A DNA stretch of 64,000 bases from Bacteroidota bacterium. Its GTDB lineage: Bacteria; Bacteroidota; Bacteroidia; Chitinophagales; Chitinophagaceae. The position numbers were made by a program, and so were the translations under genes. Where the stretch lies: the NCBI GenBank assembly GCA_030706605.1, contig JAUZOE010000022.1, positions 1-64,000 of the forward strand, written 5' to 3'. The notes beneath the pieces are model-generated. The model did not search any database. It worked only from the letters and a program-made list of their open reading frames with translations, and had not been told where the DNA came from. Every line of letters starts with the position of its first letter. Position 1 is the stretch's first letter. Positions 55,947 through 64,000 of the stretch are shown piece by piece.

Positions 55947-57011
55947 CTATTTCTGTCTTTCTTTGAGATTTAATTGCTTTTGAGTCTTTAAGAGAACAAT
56001 TGATAGTGCAATTATCCAAATCAGAAAGACACCGATATTGATGCGCTCCCAAACCCCAATTAATGGTGTGGGCTGGTTAGCGGCAACACCAGGTGCCTCC
56101 AGAAAGGTTAGAATGCCAAAAACAAGCAAGAGCGCAAACGTTACAATAGAATAAAAACGGAATTTTTTGCCGAGGGCCGTTGCTGTTAAAATCAAAGCGA
56201 GTAAATAGATAATCTCAGTAACTATTCCAAGCGTAATATGCATTGTATCGGAGAATGTTCCACCACCCGCAGCCAGAGTTTCCCGAAGATGCATTGGAGC
56301 AAATGGCCATAAAATTCCAAGAGCACCATAGGCAATTAATAAACCTCCTGCAATACGCAGTGCCCGATTCCCAGTAGCCGATTTCCAAACGCCCCAGGCA
56401 AAAGCTATCATAAGCAACGTATAAGGGGCAGATAATACTATCCATAGCATTCGAGTGGGGGCACTGATGGCTGATAATTCGCTGACAGTTTGAGAGGCAG
56501 AATTATATTCTTTCCATTGCATTGCTATAATAATATTAATTGCAGCATAAAGCAGTGAAGAAAGAATTCCGCAAATAAGCAGTATTTTACGCATCGTACG
56601 GCGGGAAGGAACTAATGAAATAGCAACCATCAAACCTATAATAACGGGTGCTCCCCACATGATGTGCAACCAATGTAATTGTTGCAGAATAGCTATTTCA
56701 ATCCAAAACCAAATGAGAAGCCCACCCAAAGCGAGTCCAGTCATAATCCAACTGAAACTGACCTTGCGAATGACAGCAATAAAGGTTGCTGTGTTCAGTA
56801 TTCCCAAAGCAAAAAGAATAATACCAGGAATCAGGAAATCCCTGAAGGTCCCATGCATAATATCAACCGGCATATCCATAAGCCGACCATCTGGTGCCAA
56901 AATGAGAAGGCTACCACCCAGCAAACACCCCACAGCCTCATAACCAAGAATACTAAGCAGGCTTATTCGTTGCCATTTGGATTGGCTTACTGTTGTCATC
57001 AAAGTCGTCAT
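55947..57011 (-). CDS. DUF998 membrane protein with an N-terminal four-helix module
   Basis: 354-aa protein of about ten membrane segments. The first 130 residues (LAPDGRLMD, TFRDFLIPGIILFALGILN, LHWLHIMWG) are homologous to the free-standing protein at 55075. The rest (about 140-345) is a DUF998 domain, starting KILLICGILSSLLYAAINII. It looks like a fusion of the two modules. It starts 5 bp after the DUF2892-like gene and is probably in an operon with it and the lipoprotein gene. Confidence 0.78.
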   Translation of the reverse strand: MTTLMTTVSQSKWQRISLLSILGYEAVGCLLGGSLLILAPDGRLMDMPVDIMHGTFRDFLIPGIILFALGILNTATFIAVIRKVSFSWIMTGLALGGLLIWFWIEIAILQQLHWLHIMWGAPVIIGLMVAISLVPSRRTMRKILLICGILSSLLYAAINIIIAMQWKEYNSASQTVSELSAISAPTRMLWIVLSAPYTLLMIAFAWGVWKSATGNRALRIAGGLLIAYGALGILWPFAPMHLRETLAAGGGTFSDTMHITLGIVTEIIYLLALILTATALGKKFRFYSIVTFALLLVFGILTFLEAPGVAANQPTPLIGVWERINIGVFLIWIIALSIVLLKTQKQLNLKERQK

Positions 57012-57016
57012 ACAAC

Positions 57017-57215
57017 TTACTTTTTAAAAGTACTTAGCCTGAATAGGGGGTAAAGCGTACAAAAGCCTATGATACTAGTCAATACAAGTACTACAACGAG
57101 TATCAGTAATATTATACCTAAGGTACCACTAACTGCTTCGCTAAAATATAAATAGGCAAAAGCAACAGCCAGAAAAATGCGAATTATACGGTCAGTTTTT
57201 CCCAGTTTTTTTCAT
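57017..57215 (-). pseudogene. DUF2892/YgaP-like small membrane protein gene with a frameshift
   Basis: The minus strand here encodes LGKTDRIIRIFLAVAFAYLY, then IILLILVVVLVLTSIIGFCT and YPLFRLSTFKK, clearly the two-helix DUF2892 family (about 65 aa). Yet the only ATG (57215) is out of frame by one base, because it is followed by seven A; six A would give MKKLGKTDR. The frame of the protein has a stop directly upstream and no other start. Either a true frameshift, slippage on the A run, or a sequencing error. It lies 18 bp after the lipoprotein gene. Confidence 0.75.
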
Positions 57216-57233
57216 ATGTTTAATTTTATATCA

Positions 57234-57869
57234 TTATTTTGATTGTAATATTTTTTCCTTTACCATATTTTTTAAAATCAATTTTCCATATTCATGTGCC
57301 ATGCTGGCTGAATTAGAAGCATCAAAAGACTGTGTTTGTACTGAGTACACTAATCTTTGCGTGCTCATATCATAAAGGTTACTTTCCCAGAAATATTTAG
57401 TATTGACAATATAGTATCCCGGTTCATAAATTCGGCGATACAAAGTTGTACGGTAAGCCCAAAACCGGTTATAATAGTAGCCGTAAGGAGAAAAGTAAAT
57501 GGTACTGGGAATATATTTTCGTTCTCTTTTTTTGTCGAGCAACACAATGGTAATAACTGCATCAACACCGCTATTCTTTAATTGACTAATGGCTGCTTTT
57601 TCTTCCATTTTGTCAAAAGCTTTTGGCCCATATTCCTGCAAAGAGGATACTGCATTATATCCCAGTCCCTTTAAATCATCTACCAGGTGAGTTTCCATAT
57701 TTTCCTGTATGCTACGATCGGCTTCCCGGATAAGACCCAGTACCAATATCTTGTTGTATTCCCTGGGAACTTCATCTTTAGCTTTCCAAGTAGCCGTAAT
57801 TTTTGAGGAAGTGCATCCTGCCACTGCTATGCCCAATAGGGCTAAGGCTATCCATTTAATTTTTTTCAT
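57234..57869 (-). CDS. DUF4136-like lipoprotein
   Basis: 211-aa lipoprotein, started at the ATG at 57869 (MKKIKWIALA); a longer frame reaches 57899. Lipobox AGC at about 17-19. The mature protein (SSKITATWKAKDEVPREYNK, then a Tyr-rich stretch YFSPYGYYYNRFWAY) resembles DUF4136-type lipoproteins. Role unknown. First gene of a likely operon with the DUF2892-like and DUF998 genes, driven by the paired operator at 57975. Confidence 0.78.
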   Translation of the reverse strand: MKKIKWIALALLGIAVAGCTSSKITATWKAKDEVPREYNKILVLGLIREADRSIQENMETHLVDDLKGLGYNAVSSLQEYGPKAFDKMEEKAAISQLKNSGVDAVITIVLLDKKRERKYIPSTIYFSPYGYYYNRFWAYRTTLYRRIYEPGYYIVNTKYFWESNLYDMSTQRLVYSVQTQSFDASNSASMAHEYGKLILKNMVKEKILQSK

Positions 57870-57943
57870 TTTTATCTTTTTTGTCAACAAATAAACCAAC
57901 TTCTATTCTTTAGGAGAACATAAGCATATTTCATCCTTGATTA

Positions 57944-58039
57944 CAAAGCTATCAGATTATGTACCTAGCATCAATGATCACCATCACTGAAAAAATTGAC
58001 AGTTGTCATTGGTTATAACTATAAAATATGTTCTTTTTG
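57944..58039. promoter_or_regulatory. Shared paired operator (lipoprotein operon / erythromycin-esterase-like gene)
   Basis: TGAT-N4-ATCA (57975-57986) and TGAC-N4-GTCA (57997-58008) are both perfect and start 22 bp apart. The reverse -7 box TAGCTTTG (57951-57944) is perfect; the forward one is TCTTTTTG (58032-58039), with one mismatch. Both begin 29.5 bp from the centre of the nearer site. Confidence 0.82.
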
Positions 58040-58139
58040 AAATGTGGTAAGGGGATATTTTTTAATCCTTAATGTCTGTCAGGCGGATAGAATAAATTTT
58101 TAGCGGTAAACCCAATTATCAATTTTTAATTATAAAATC

Positions 58140-59477
58140 ATGCGTCATTATTTTACAAAAAACTCCACTATAAATCAAACGGAAATAGTAAGTGCCATTA
58201 AACAATGGGCCTACCCATTACAAAGCAAAGCTGATTTGCAGCCTTTGTTTGACCGCATAGGTGATGCAAGAATTGTAATGTTGGGTGAAGCAAGCCATGG
58301 CACACATGAATATTATACCTGGCGGGCACATATTTCAAAAAAGTTAATCGAGGAAAAGGGTTTCAATTTTATTGCTGTAGAAGGTGATTGGCCTGATTGT
58401 TACCGGCTCAATCGTTTTGTAAAGGGGTATGATATTGATAATAAAAGTGCTTTTAAAGTGTTACATGCTTTTAATCGCTGGCCTACCTGGATGTGGGCCA
58501 ACTGGGAAATAGTAGCAATTGCTGACTGGCTTCAACAACATAATGCGGGATTACCGGCCAACAAGAAAGCAGGTTTTTATGGCCTGGATGTTTATAGTCT
58601 ATGGGAAAGCATGGAGAGCATTATGCAATATTTAAAGAAAACAGACCCGGCTGCATTGAAAGTTGCCGAAGAAGCCTTCTCATGCTTTGAACCTTATCGT
58701 AAAGATGAGGGGCGCTCATATGCACAAGCGAGTATGCTTGTTCCGGAACTATGCCAAAATGAAGTAGTGGGATTACTGAAAGAGATTCGCAGAAAGTTAC
58801 CTCAATATAACACTGATTATGAAAATGTATTTAGCGCCGAACAAAATGCATTAATAGCAGTAAATGCAGAAAGATACTATCGTGCTATGATACAGGGAGG
58901 ACCGCATAGTTGGAACCTGCGGGATCGGCATATGGCGGATACTCTGGAGCGTTTACTCTCTTTTCATGGAGAAACTTCTAAAGTAATTGTATGGGAGCAT
59001 AACACTCATGTAGGTGATGCGAGAGCAACGGATATGGTGGATGAAGGCATGTACAATATCGGAGAATTGGTAAGGTTAGAACACCATGATAAGGGAGTGG
59101 TACTGGTTGGCTTCGGCTCTTATAAAGGAACGGTTATGGCCGGGCATAGCTGGGGAGCTACCATGCGGTCTATGCAAATGCCAGAAGCAACACAGGAAAG
59201 CTGGGAATATTTATTGCACCAGGCAGGGAAAGAAAATAAATTGTTGTTGATGGAGGATTTTTCTACTAATGATGCCATTATGGAAAACCATATTGGTCAC
59301 CGGGCTATAGGCGTAGTATATAATCCTCAATATGAACAATATGGAAACTATGTGCCAAGCATTCTACCCTTACGTTATGATGCCTTTATTTACCTGGATC
59401 AGACGAAGGCATTACATCCACTTCATATAGAACCTGACGGGCGACAGATGCCTGAAACATATCCGTTTGGGGTGTGA
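58140..59477 (+). CDS. Erythromycin esterase-like protein
   Basis: 445-aa protein of the EreA-like fold. The motifs are GEASHGTHEYYTWRAHI (from residue 49), FNFIAVEGDWPDCYR and VWEHNTHVGDARATDM. Despite the name, most members do not break macrolides; their natural substrate is unknown. In Mycobacterium tuberculosis Rv2030c, a DosR-regulon protein, this domain is fused to a phosphoribosyltransferase; here the phosphoribosyltransferase is the next gene on the opposite strand. It has a perfect paired operator upstream. Confidence 0.9.
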   Translation: MRHYFTKNSTINQTEIVSAIKQWAYPLQSKADLQPLFDRIGDARIVMLGEASHGTHEYYTWRAHISKKLIEEKGFNFIAVEGDWPDCYRLNRFVKGYDIDNKSAFKVLHAFNRWPTWMWANWEIVAIADWLQQHNAGLPANKKAGFYGLDVYSLWESMESIMQYLKKTDPAALKVAEEAFSCFEPYRKDEGRSYAQASMLVPELCQNEVVGLLKEIRRKLPQYNTDYENVFSAEQNALIAVNAERYYRAMIQGGPHSWNLRDRHMADTLERLLSFHGETSKVIVWEHNTHVGDARATDMVDEGMYNIGELVRLEHHDKGVVLVGFGSYKGTVMAGHSWGATMRSMQMPEATQESWEYLLHQAGKENKLLLMEDFSTNDAIMENHIGHRAIGVVYNPQYEQYGNYVPSILPLRYDAFIYLDQTKALHPLHIEPDGRQMPETYPFGV

Positions 59478-59491
59478 TAGTAAATCAAATT

Positions 59492-60124
59492 TTACCGAAC
59501 TTTTTCTAATTCACTAAATTTATCTAAATAGAACATTACTTCTTCATCACTTACCTGTTCAAAATCCTCATAAAACGCTCCTACACCGTGAAATTCTTCG
59601 GGTACTATTACTGTTACTATTTCATCTACTTCATTCGATAATTTTTGTACAGCAGTTCGTGATGCTACCGGGGTGCCGATTATAATTTTGCCGGGATTAC
59701 TTTTTCGTAATACCTGGATTGAACTTAACATGGTGTTTCCAGTTGCAATACCATCGTCAATGATGATCACTGTTTTTCCTTTCAGGTTTTCTGGTTCTTT
59801 GTTGCCCATAAATCTTTTGTACATCTCTTTTAACCGGTTGCGGATTCTTTGCAGTTCCTGTTCAATGTATTCTTCCGGAATATTCTCATGAGGTATTACA
59901 AAATAATCAGTAAGGCTTGCTGCTCCGATAGCATATTCTTTATTCATCGGATGGCCAATTTTCTTAGTAAGAATTATCTCTATAGGAAAGCCTAATTCTT
60001 TTGCCACCGCGTATGCTACAGGAACTCCTCCTCTTGGCACCGCCAATACCACACCTTGTTCGGTTTTGTATTTTTTTAATTTTTCGGCCAGCATTAAGCC
60101 GGCTTGCATTCTATCTCGGAACAT
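59492..60124 (-). CDS. Phosphoribosyltransferase-family protein
   Basis: 210-aa type I phosphoribosyltransferase-like protein. The PRPP loop TVIIIDDGIATGNTML is at 118-133, and the N-terminal VVLAVPRGGVPVAYAVAKEL is typical of the family linked to erythromycin-esterase proteins. The base substrate is unknown. It converges with the esterase gene (14 bp apart) and has its own operator pair and a perfect -7 box upstream. Confidence 0.86.
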   Translation of the reverse strand: MFRDRMQAGLMLAEKLKKYKTEQGVVLAVPRGGVPVAYAVAKELGFPIEIILTKKIGHPMNKEYAIGAASLTDYFVIPHENIPEEYIEQELQRIRNRLKEMYKRFMGNKEPENLKGKTVIIIDDGIATGNTMLSSIQVLRKSNPGKIIIGTPVASRTAVQKLSNEVDEIVTVIVPEEFHGVGAFYEDFEQVSDEEVMFYLDKFSELEKVR

Positions 60125-60148
60125 GTAAATGGTTCTATTTTAAGACTA

Positions 60149-60214
60149 CAAATCTACCAAAACTCTAAATCTTCTAGTAATGACTATCATCAAACAAAAC
60201 CTTGACAGTCGTCA
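60149..60214 (-). promoter_or_regulatory. Paired FNR-like operator and promoter of the phosphoribosyltransferase gene
   Basis: TGAC-N4-ATCA (60181-60192) and TGAC-N4-GTCA (60203-60214) start 22 bp apart. The minus-strand -7 box TAGATTTG (60156-60149) is perfect and begins 30.5 bp from the centre of the nearer site. Confidence 0.82.
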
Positions 60215-60570
60215 TTATGTGTGAATAGGAAAGGCGTTTGTTTTGATTTGAGGTTGTTTTATTAAATAGGTAATTGAAAAGGAAGAAAGTTGACTACTAA
60301 ACTATTTTCTTTAATAAAAATCCTATGATATATAGTATCTTCAAAAAAGCAACTATTGCAGATGAGTTTAACTATGGTATATCATAATGGTAAATTTATA
60401 AAATTCTTTAACTGGTGGGGGAGGTTTAATTGGGGGAAATTTTTTTCAATTTCTTTTTCCAAAACCAGCTGTTCATATACAGGATTAATTTGTGCCTTAA
60501 CAAAACTTGTTGCCAGCCATCCTGCAATCAATAATTACCTTTAAAGCTTTCATTTTTCAGACAAAAATTT
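60215..60570. other. Gap without a supported gene
   Basis: About 350 bp between the operator of the phosphoribosyltransferase gene and the end of the ATPase gene. A 62-codon forward frame (60356-60544) has poor composition and no family features. I see nothing else. Confidence 0.45.
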
Positions 60571-63084
60571 TTACAGTTTTTTCATCAAAAATATTTTCGT
60601 TAGCTCGCTTACGATTACATACATAACTGCAATTCCTAAAATACTTATCAGCACTCTGAAAGGCAATGGGCTTAAACTGAATATTTCTGAAAAAGGCAGA
60701 TAGGGTATGGCTAAAGACAGCATAAAAATACCTAAACAAGCCATCACAAGAAATTTTGATGGTCTGCTTTTAAAAAAAGGACGCTGGGTACGAATTACAA
60801 GAAGTATAAGAATTTCCGTTAAAAGGCTTTCCATAAACCAGCCGGTTCGAAATGAAGAAGGAGTTGTATGAAATATATACAGTAATAAACTGAACGTTAA
60901 GAAATCGAAAAGAGAACTTTCCAGGCCAAAAACGATCATAAATCGCCTGATATATTTTACATCCCAACGACGGGGTTTTGCTATTAATTCTTCATCTACT
61001 TTGTCTGAAGCAATAGTAAGGGCCGGAATATCAGATAAAAAATTGTTTAACAAAATCTGCACGGGCAAGAGAGGCAGGAACGGCAGGAAAAAGGAAGCAA
61101 TTGCCATACTGATCATATTTCCAAAATTAGCGCTGGTAGTTACGAAAACATACTTCAACGTATTCATAAATGTTTTGCGGCCTTCTAATATACCTTCTAC
61201 TACAACATCAAGATCTTTTTCAAGCAGTACCAGCGAGGCTGCTTCTTTGGCTACATCAACAGCGTTGTCGGTTGAAATGCCCACATCGGCTATCTTTAAG
61301 GCGTTGGCATCATTGATCCCATCACCGAGGTAGCCTACTGCATAGCCGTTTTTCTGTAATGCACGGATAATACGTTCTTTTTGTACCGGTTCAATTTCTG
61401 CAAATAGGTCTGTTTCATTTACTTTTCGTTGCAGTGCATCTGAGGTAATATGGGTCAAATCATATCCTGTTAGTATTTCGTGTTGCTTCAATCCTATTTG
61501 TGCCGCTATATGCTGTGCTACCAGGCGATTATCGCCGGTAATAAGTTTCAAGGTAATACCCGTCTGTTTTAATTTAGCGATGGATGTTATGATGCCTTCT
61601 TTAGGTGGATCAAAAAAAGTTATAAATCCCAACAATATCATGTCCAGTTCATCATTCTTATTGATCCTGGTGGTATTGCTTACATCTTTGTAACACACTG
61701 CAATGGTGCGAAAACCATTACTACTGAACTGAAGATATAATTTATCAATACCTGCCTGAACCTGCTCCAATCCAACTATTTTTCCATCCGGTAACTCAGC
61801 TCTTGTACAACATTGCAGTACGTTATTAACGGCACCTTTGGTAATCATTATATGCCTGGAACCGTCATTAATTAGCACACTCAATCGTTTCCTGATAAAA
61901 TCATAAGGCACTTCATCCTGTTTAATGCAGTTCTGTATATCCATTTTTTCAAGACTTCGAATGGCTTCATCAATCGGGTTAGAAAATCCCGTTTCAAAAT
62001 AAGCATTCCGGTAAGCATAGATCTTTACTTTCTCGCTGTCGGCCCCCGTTGCCCCCACCGTGGATTCTATTTTTACAACCCCTTGGGTTATAGTCCCCGT
62101 TTTATCTGAACATAAAATATTCATTTCTCCCAGGTTCTGGATAGCACTTAATTTTTTCACAATCACTTTTTTGATAGCCATCCGACGGGCGCCGGCAGAT
62201 AAGGTAACAGTAACAATTATTGGTAATAATTCCGGCGTAATGCCTACGGCCAGGGCCAGCGCAAACAGCAGTGAATCAACTACAGGTTTATGAAATAATA
62301 TATTCAACACCAGTATCAGCAAAACAATAATAACGGTAATGCGCATGAGCAAGTAGCCAAACTGCCGGATGCCTTTCTCAAAAGCTGTTTCAGGAGTACT
62401 CTTTTGCAACCGTTTAGCAATTTTTCCCATTTCTGTATTTGGGCCGGTGTTTACAGCCAGCACTGTTGCTGTTCCATTAATAACATTCGTTCCTTCAAAA
62501 ACGGCATTAATTACCCTGGCCGGTAAAGACTCCATACTAACGGTGCCGACGAATTTTTCGGCAGGGAATGACTCGCCTGTTAGCATAGCTTCATTTACAT
62601 GAAGATCATTTGTCTCCAGTATCAATGCGTCGGCTGGAATAATGTCTCCTGCATTTAATAATACGATATCTCCAGGCGCCACTTCCTTTATGCTGATCTC
62701 TCTCTCTATACCTTCTCTCTTTACTGTAGCTTTATTACGGACCAGTTCCTGCAGTTTTTCTACTGACCTTCCCGCATTTCGTTCCTGTATAAATCCAAAA
62801 ATACCTGTTAGCAATAAAATTATTATGATAATAAAGCCGTTGGAATATTCTTTTAACACTAACGATAAAAAGGCCGCAAATACTAATAATAATACTAAAG
62901 GACTTTTATATTGCGACAGCAAAAGGAAAGCATCTTTTTGCCATTTTTTCTGATTAAATTTATTTTGTTGCTGTTCCTGTAAACGGTCATAAGCCTCTTC
63001 ATTGCTGATACCGTTTTCAGTTGCATTAAGCATTTGAAATAACTGATACTTAGAAAAACTCCAGAAATTTTCTATAGATTTCAA
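60571..63084 (-). CDS. mgtA: Magnesium-translocating P-type ATPase (MgtA/MgtB type)
   Basis: Inner-membrane P3B-type ATPase that imports Mg2+. The phosphorylated Asp327 lies in CSDKTGTITQG, the hinge in YLGDGINDANALKIAD, and the membrane motif in ITPELLPIIVTVTLS. The frame opens at a TTG at 63111, but that triplet falls in the proposed -7 box (63111-63104), so I place the start at the TTG at 63084, giving 837 aa and beginning before ENFWSFSKYQLFQ. No ATG is available there. A perfect operator pair precedes it. Confidence 0.9.
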   Translation of the reverse strand: MKSIENFWSFSKYQLFQMLNATENGISNEEAYDRLQEQQQNKFNQKKWQKDAFLLLSQYKSPLVLLLVFAAFLSLVLKEYSNGFIIIIILLLTGIFGFIQERNAGRSVEKLQELVRNKATVKREGIEREISIKEVAPGDIVLLNAGDIIPADALILETNDLHVNEAMLTGESFPAEKFVGTVSMESLPARVINAVFEGTNVINGTATVLAVNTGPNTEMGKIAKRLQKSTPETAFEKGIRQFGYLLMRITVIIVLLILVLNILFHKPVVDSLLFALALAVGITPELLPIIVTVTLSAGARRMAIKKVIVKKLSAIQNLGEMNILCSDKTGTITQGVVKIESTVGATGADSEKVKIYAYRNAYFETGFSNPIDEAIRSLEKMDIQNCIKQDEVPYDFIRKRLSVLINDGSRHIMITKGAVNNVLQCCTRAELPDGKIVGLEQVQAGIDKLYLQFSSNGFRTIAVCYKDVSNTTRINKNDELDMILLGFITFFDPPKEGIITSIAKLKQTGITLKLITGDNRLVAQHIAAQIGLKQHEILTGYDLTHITSDALQRKVNETDLFAEIEPVQKERIIRALQKNGYAVGYLGDGINDANALKIADVGISTDNAVDVAKEAASLVLLEKDLDVVVEGILEGRKTFMNTLKYVFVTTSANFGNMISMAIASFFLPFLPLLPVQILLNNFLSDIPALTIASDKVDEELIAKPRRWDVKYIRRFMIVFGLESSLFDFLTFSLLLYIFHTTPSSFRTGWFMESLLTEILILLVIRTQRPFFKSRPSKFLVMACLGIFMLSLAIPYLPFSEIFSLSPLPFRVLISILGIAVMYVIVSELTKIFLMKKL

Positions 63085-63103
63085 TGATTTTATTTTCTGC
63101 CAA

Positions 63104-63168
63104 CAAAGCAAAGGTCTTTAATCCATGATACCTATGATGACTATCAAGGTTTTATTTGATGATCATCA
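63104..63168 (-). promoter_or_regulatory. Paired FNR-like operator and promoter of mgtA
   Basis: TGAT-N4-ATCA at 63135-63146 and again at 63157-63168, both perfect and starting 22 bp apart. The minus-strand -7 box TTGCTTTG (63111-63104, one mismatch) begins 29.5 bp from the centre of the nearer site. Confidence 0.78.
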
Positions 63169-63192
63169 TTCTATTTAAAAGAGACAACCCGC

Positions 63193-63258
63193 TGCTGACA
63201 ATCAAACTTTATTATGATAACCGTCATAATTATCCGGGGTAATCAAACGATACATTTA
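63193..63258 (+). promoter_or_regulatory. Paired FNR-like operator and promoter of the BON gene
   Basis: TGCT-N4-ATCA (63193-63204) and TGAT-N4-GTCA (63215-63226) start 22 bp apart. The -7 box TACATTTA (63251-63258, one mismatch) begins 30.5 bp from the centre of the nearer site. This pair is separate from the mgtA pair in the same gap. Confidence 0.7.
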
Positions 63259-63299
63259 TAACGTTAAATAATTTGTTTTAATCTTAAAAATTTACAATT

Positions 63300-63974
63300 A
63301 TGAAAAGCGATGCTCAAATTCAAAAAGACGTCCTGGAGCAGTTAAAATGGGAACCTATTTTGATTGCTAATGAAATTGGTGTGTCAGTAAAAAACGGGGT
63401 AGTTACTCTTTCCGGGCAGGTAAACAGCTATACCAAAAAACTGGCGGCAGAACGTTCCGTCAAGAGGGTAGTGGGTGTTAAGGCCCTGGCTGAAGATATT
63501 CAGATTGGCGTTTCTCCATCATACCAGAAAACAGATACAGAAATTGCTGCGGCTGTATTAAATGCTTTAAAATGGCATACTGGAGTAGATGAAGAAAAAA
63601 TAAAGATTAAGGTTGAAGATGGCATTGTTACGCTGGAAGGAGAAGTAGAATGGGAATATCAAAAAACATCTGCTGAGTCTTCTATCGAGAACCTGGCTGG
63701 TGTACGCTCGGTGTTAAATTTTGTGACCATAAAACCGAAATTAGTTCCATTAGATGTAAAGGAAAAAATTAAATCTTCTTTTCAACGTCACGCCTCAATA
63801 GATGCCCGGCAAATTAAGGTGCAAGTGATAGGGGCAAAAGTTATTTTAAGTGGTAAAGTAAGATCATTTGCCGAAAAAGAAGATGCCACTGACGCTGCAT
63901 GGTTAGCTCCGGGCGTTACTGCTGTTGAAAATAAAATTGAAATTGAAGAAGAAGAATATGCCTATTATGAATAA
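63300..63974 (+). CDS. Triple BON-domain protein
   Basis: 224-aa protein made of three BON domains (about 3-68, 78-147 and 150-218), each with the pattern of a helix followed by GVVTLSGQV, GIVTLEGEV or KVILSGKVRS. BON domains bind membranes or small ligands; OsmY is an osmotically induced relative. No signal peptide is seen, so this form may be cytosolic. Paired operator upstream. It ends 26 bp before the window edge. Confidence 0.9.
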   Translation: MKSDAQIQKDVLEQLKWEPILIANEIGVSVKNGVVTLSGQVNSYTKKLAAERSVKRVVGVKALAEDIQIGVSPSYQKTDTEIAAAVLNALKWHTGVDEEKIKIKVEDGIVTLEGEVEWEYQKTSAESSIENLAGVRSVLNFVTIKPKLVPLDVKEKIKSSFQRHASIDARQIKVQVIGAKVILSGKVRSFAEKEDATDAAWLAPGVTAVENKIEIEEEEYAYYE

Positions 63975-64000
63975 GGAAATTGAATCTATTGTGATTGGCT

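Noticed and set aside
58140-59477. Calling the erythromycin-esterase-like gene an antibiotic resistance gene
   Set aside because: Most members of the family have no macrolide activity and the gene sits in a stress regulon, not with resistance or mobile genes.
60356-60544. 62-codon forward frame after the phosphoribosyltransferase operator
   Set aside because: Composition is unlike coding DNA of the window, no family features and no -7 box at the expected distance from the operator pair.

Overview
The window is chromosomal DNA of a Bacteroidota bacterium, most likely in or near the Chitinophagaceae (inference). It is AT-rich. The -7 promoter element TAnnTTTG of this phylum recurs, Shine-Dalgarno sequences are mostly weak, and the gene families (PyrR plus PyrB, BlaR1/BlaI of M56 type, DUF4369-TlpA, secreted GH106-like enzymes) fit that phylum. 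I see no rRNA, IS element, prophage or CRISPR array.

Layout. 0.3-15.1 kb is housekeeping: a TlpA-like thioredoxin, pdhB, P5C dehydrogenase (pruA), a pyrimidine group (pyrR, pyrB, pyrE) with coaD, a hotdog thioesterase and a NUDIX hydrolase, then a 1.2-kb AT-rich gap, a BlaI/BlaR1 sensor pair with a clear double operator, cdd and rocD. 15.5-28.1 kb is a carbohydrate block: a GH106-like enzyme, a TIM-barrel glycosidase-like protein, a beta-propeller/DUF4091 protein, a membrane acyltransferase and a beta-helix protein, without SusC/SusD. 28.2-40.5 kb is housekeeping again (ispE, bifunctional nuclease, etfA/etfB, tilS, rhomboid, rlmH, tRNA-Arg, a HigB/HigA toxin-antitoxin pair, purM, ribF, holA).

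41.7-64 kb is the most interesting part. It holds Hsp20, an L,D-transpeptidase, a PAS histidine kinase, a receiver-CRP/FNR fusion regulator, PEP synthase, an SDR, a PfkB-type kinase, an AI-2E exporter, a phospholipase D, small membrane proteins, an erythromycin-esterase-like protein, a phosphoribosyltransferase, an MgtA-type ATPase and a triple-BON protein. Eight intergenic regions carry nine pairs of FNR-like palindromes (TGAY-N4-RTCA; some halves degenerate) whose members start exactly 22 bp apart. In nearly every case a -7 box begins about 30 bp from the centre of the nearer palindrome, which puts the two sites near -41.5 and -63.5. One pair usually serves two divergent genes. I infer one stress or dormancy regulon, probably run by the receiver-CRP protein encoded inside it. 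Its contents (Hsp20, PfkB, phosphoribosyltransferase, erythromycin esterase, P-type ATPase) parallel the mycobacterial DosR dormancy regulon, although regulator and operator are of a different type.

Other points: a decayed 122-bp copy of the regulator's 5' end overlaps the kinase stop codon; a 52-codon gene is coupled to the AI-2E gene; a small DUF2892-like gene has a frameshift in a run of A; and several housekeeping genes have -7 boxes so close to their start codons that leaderless mRNAs are likely.
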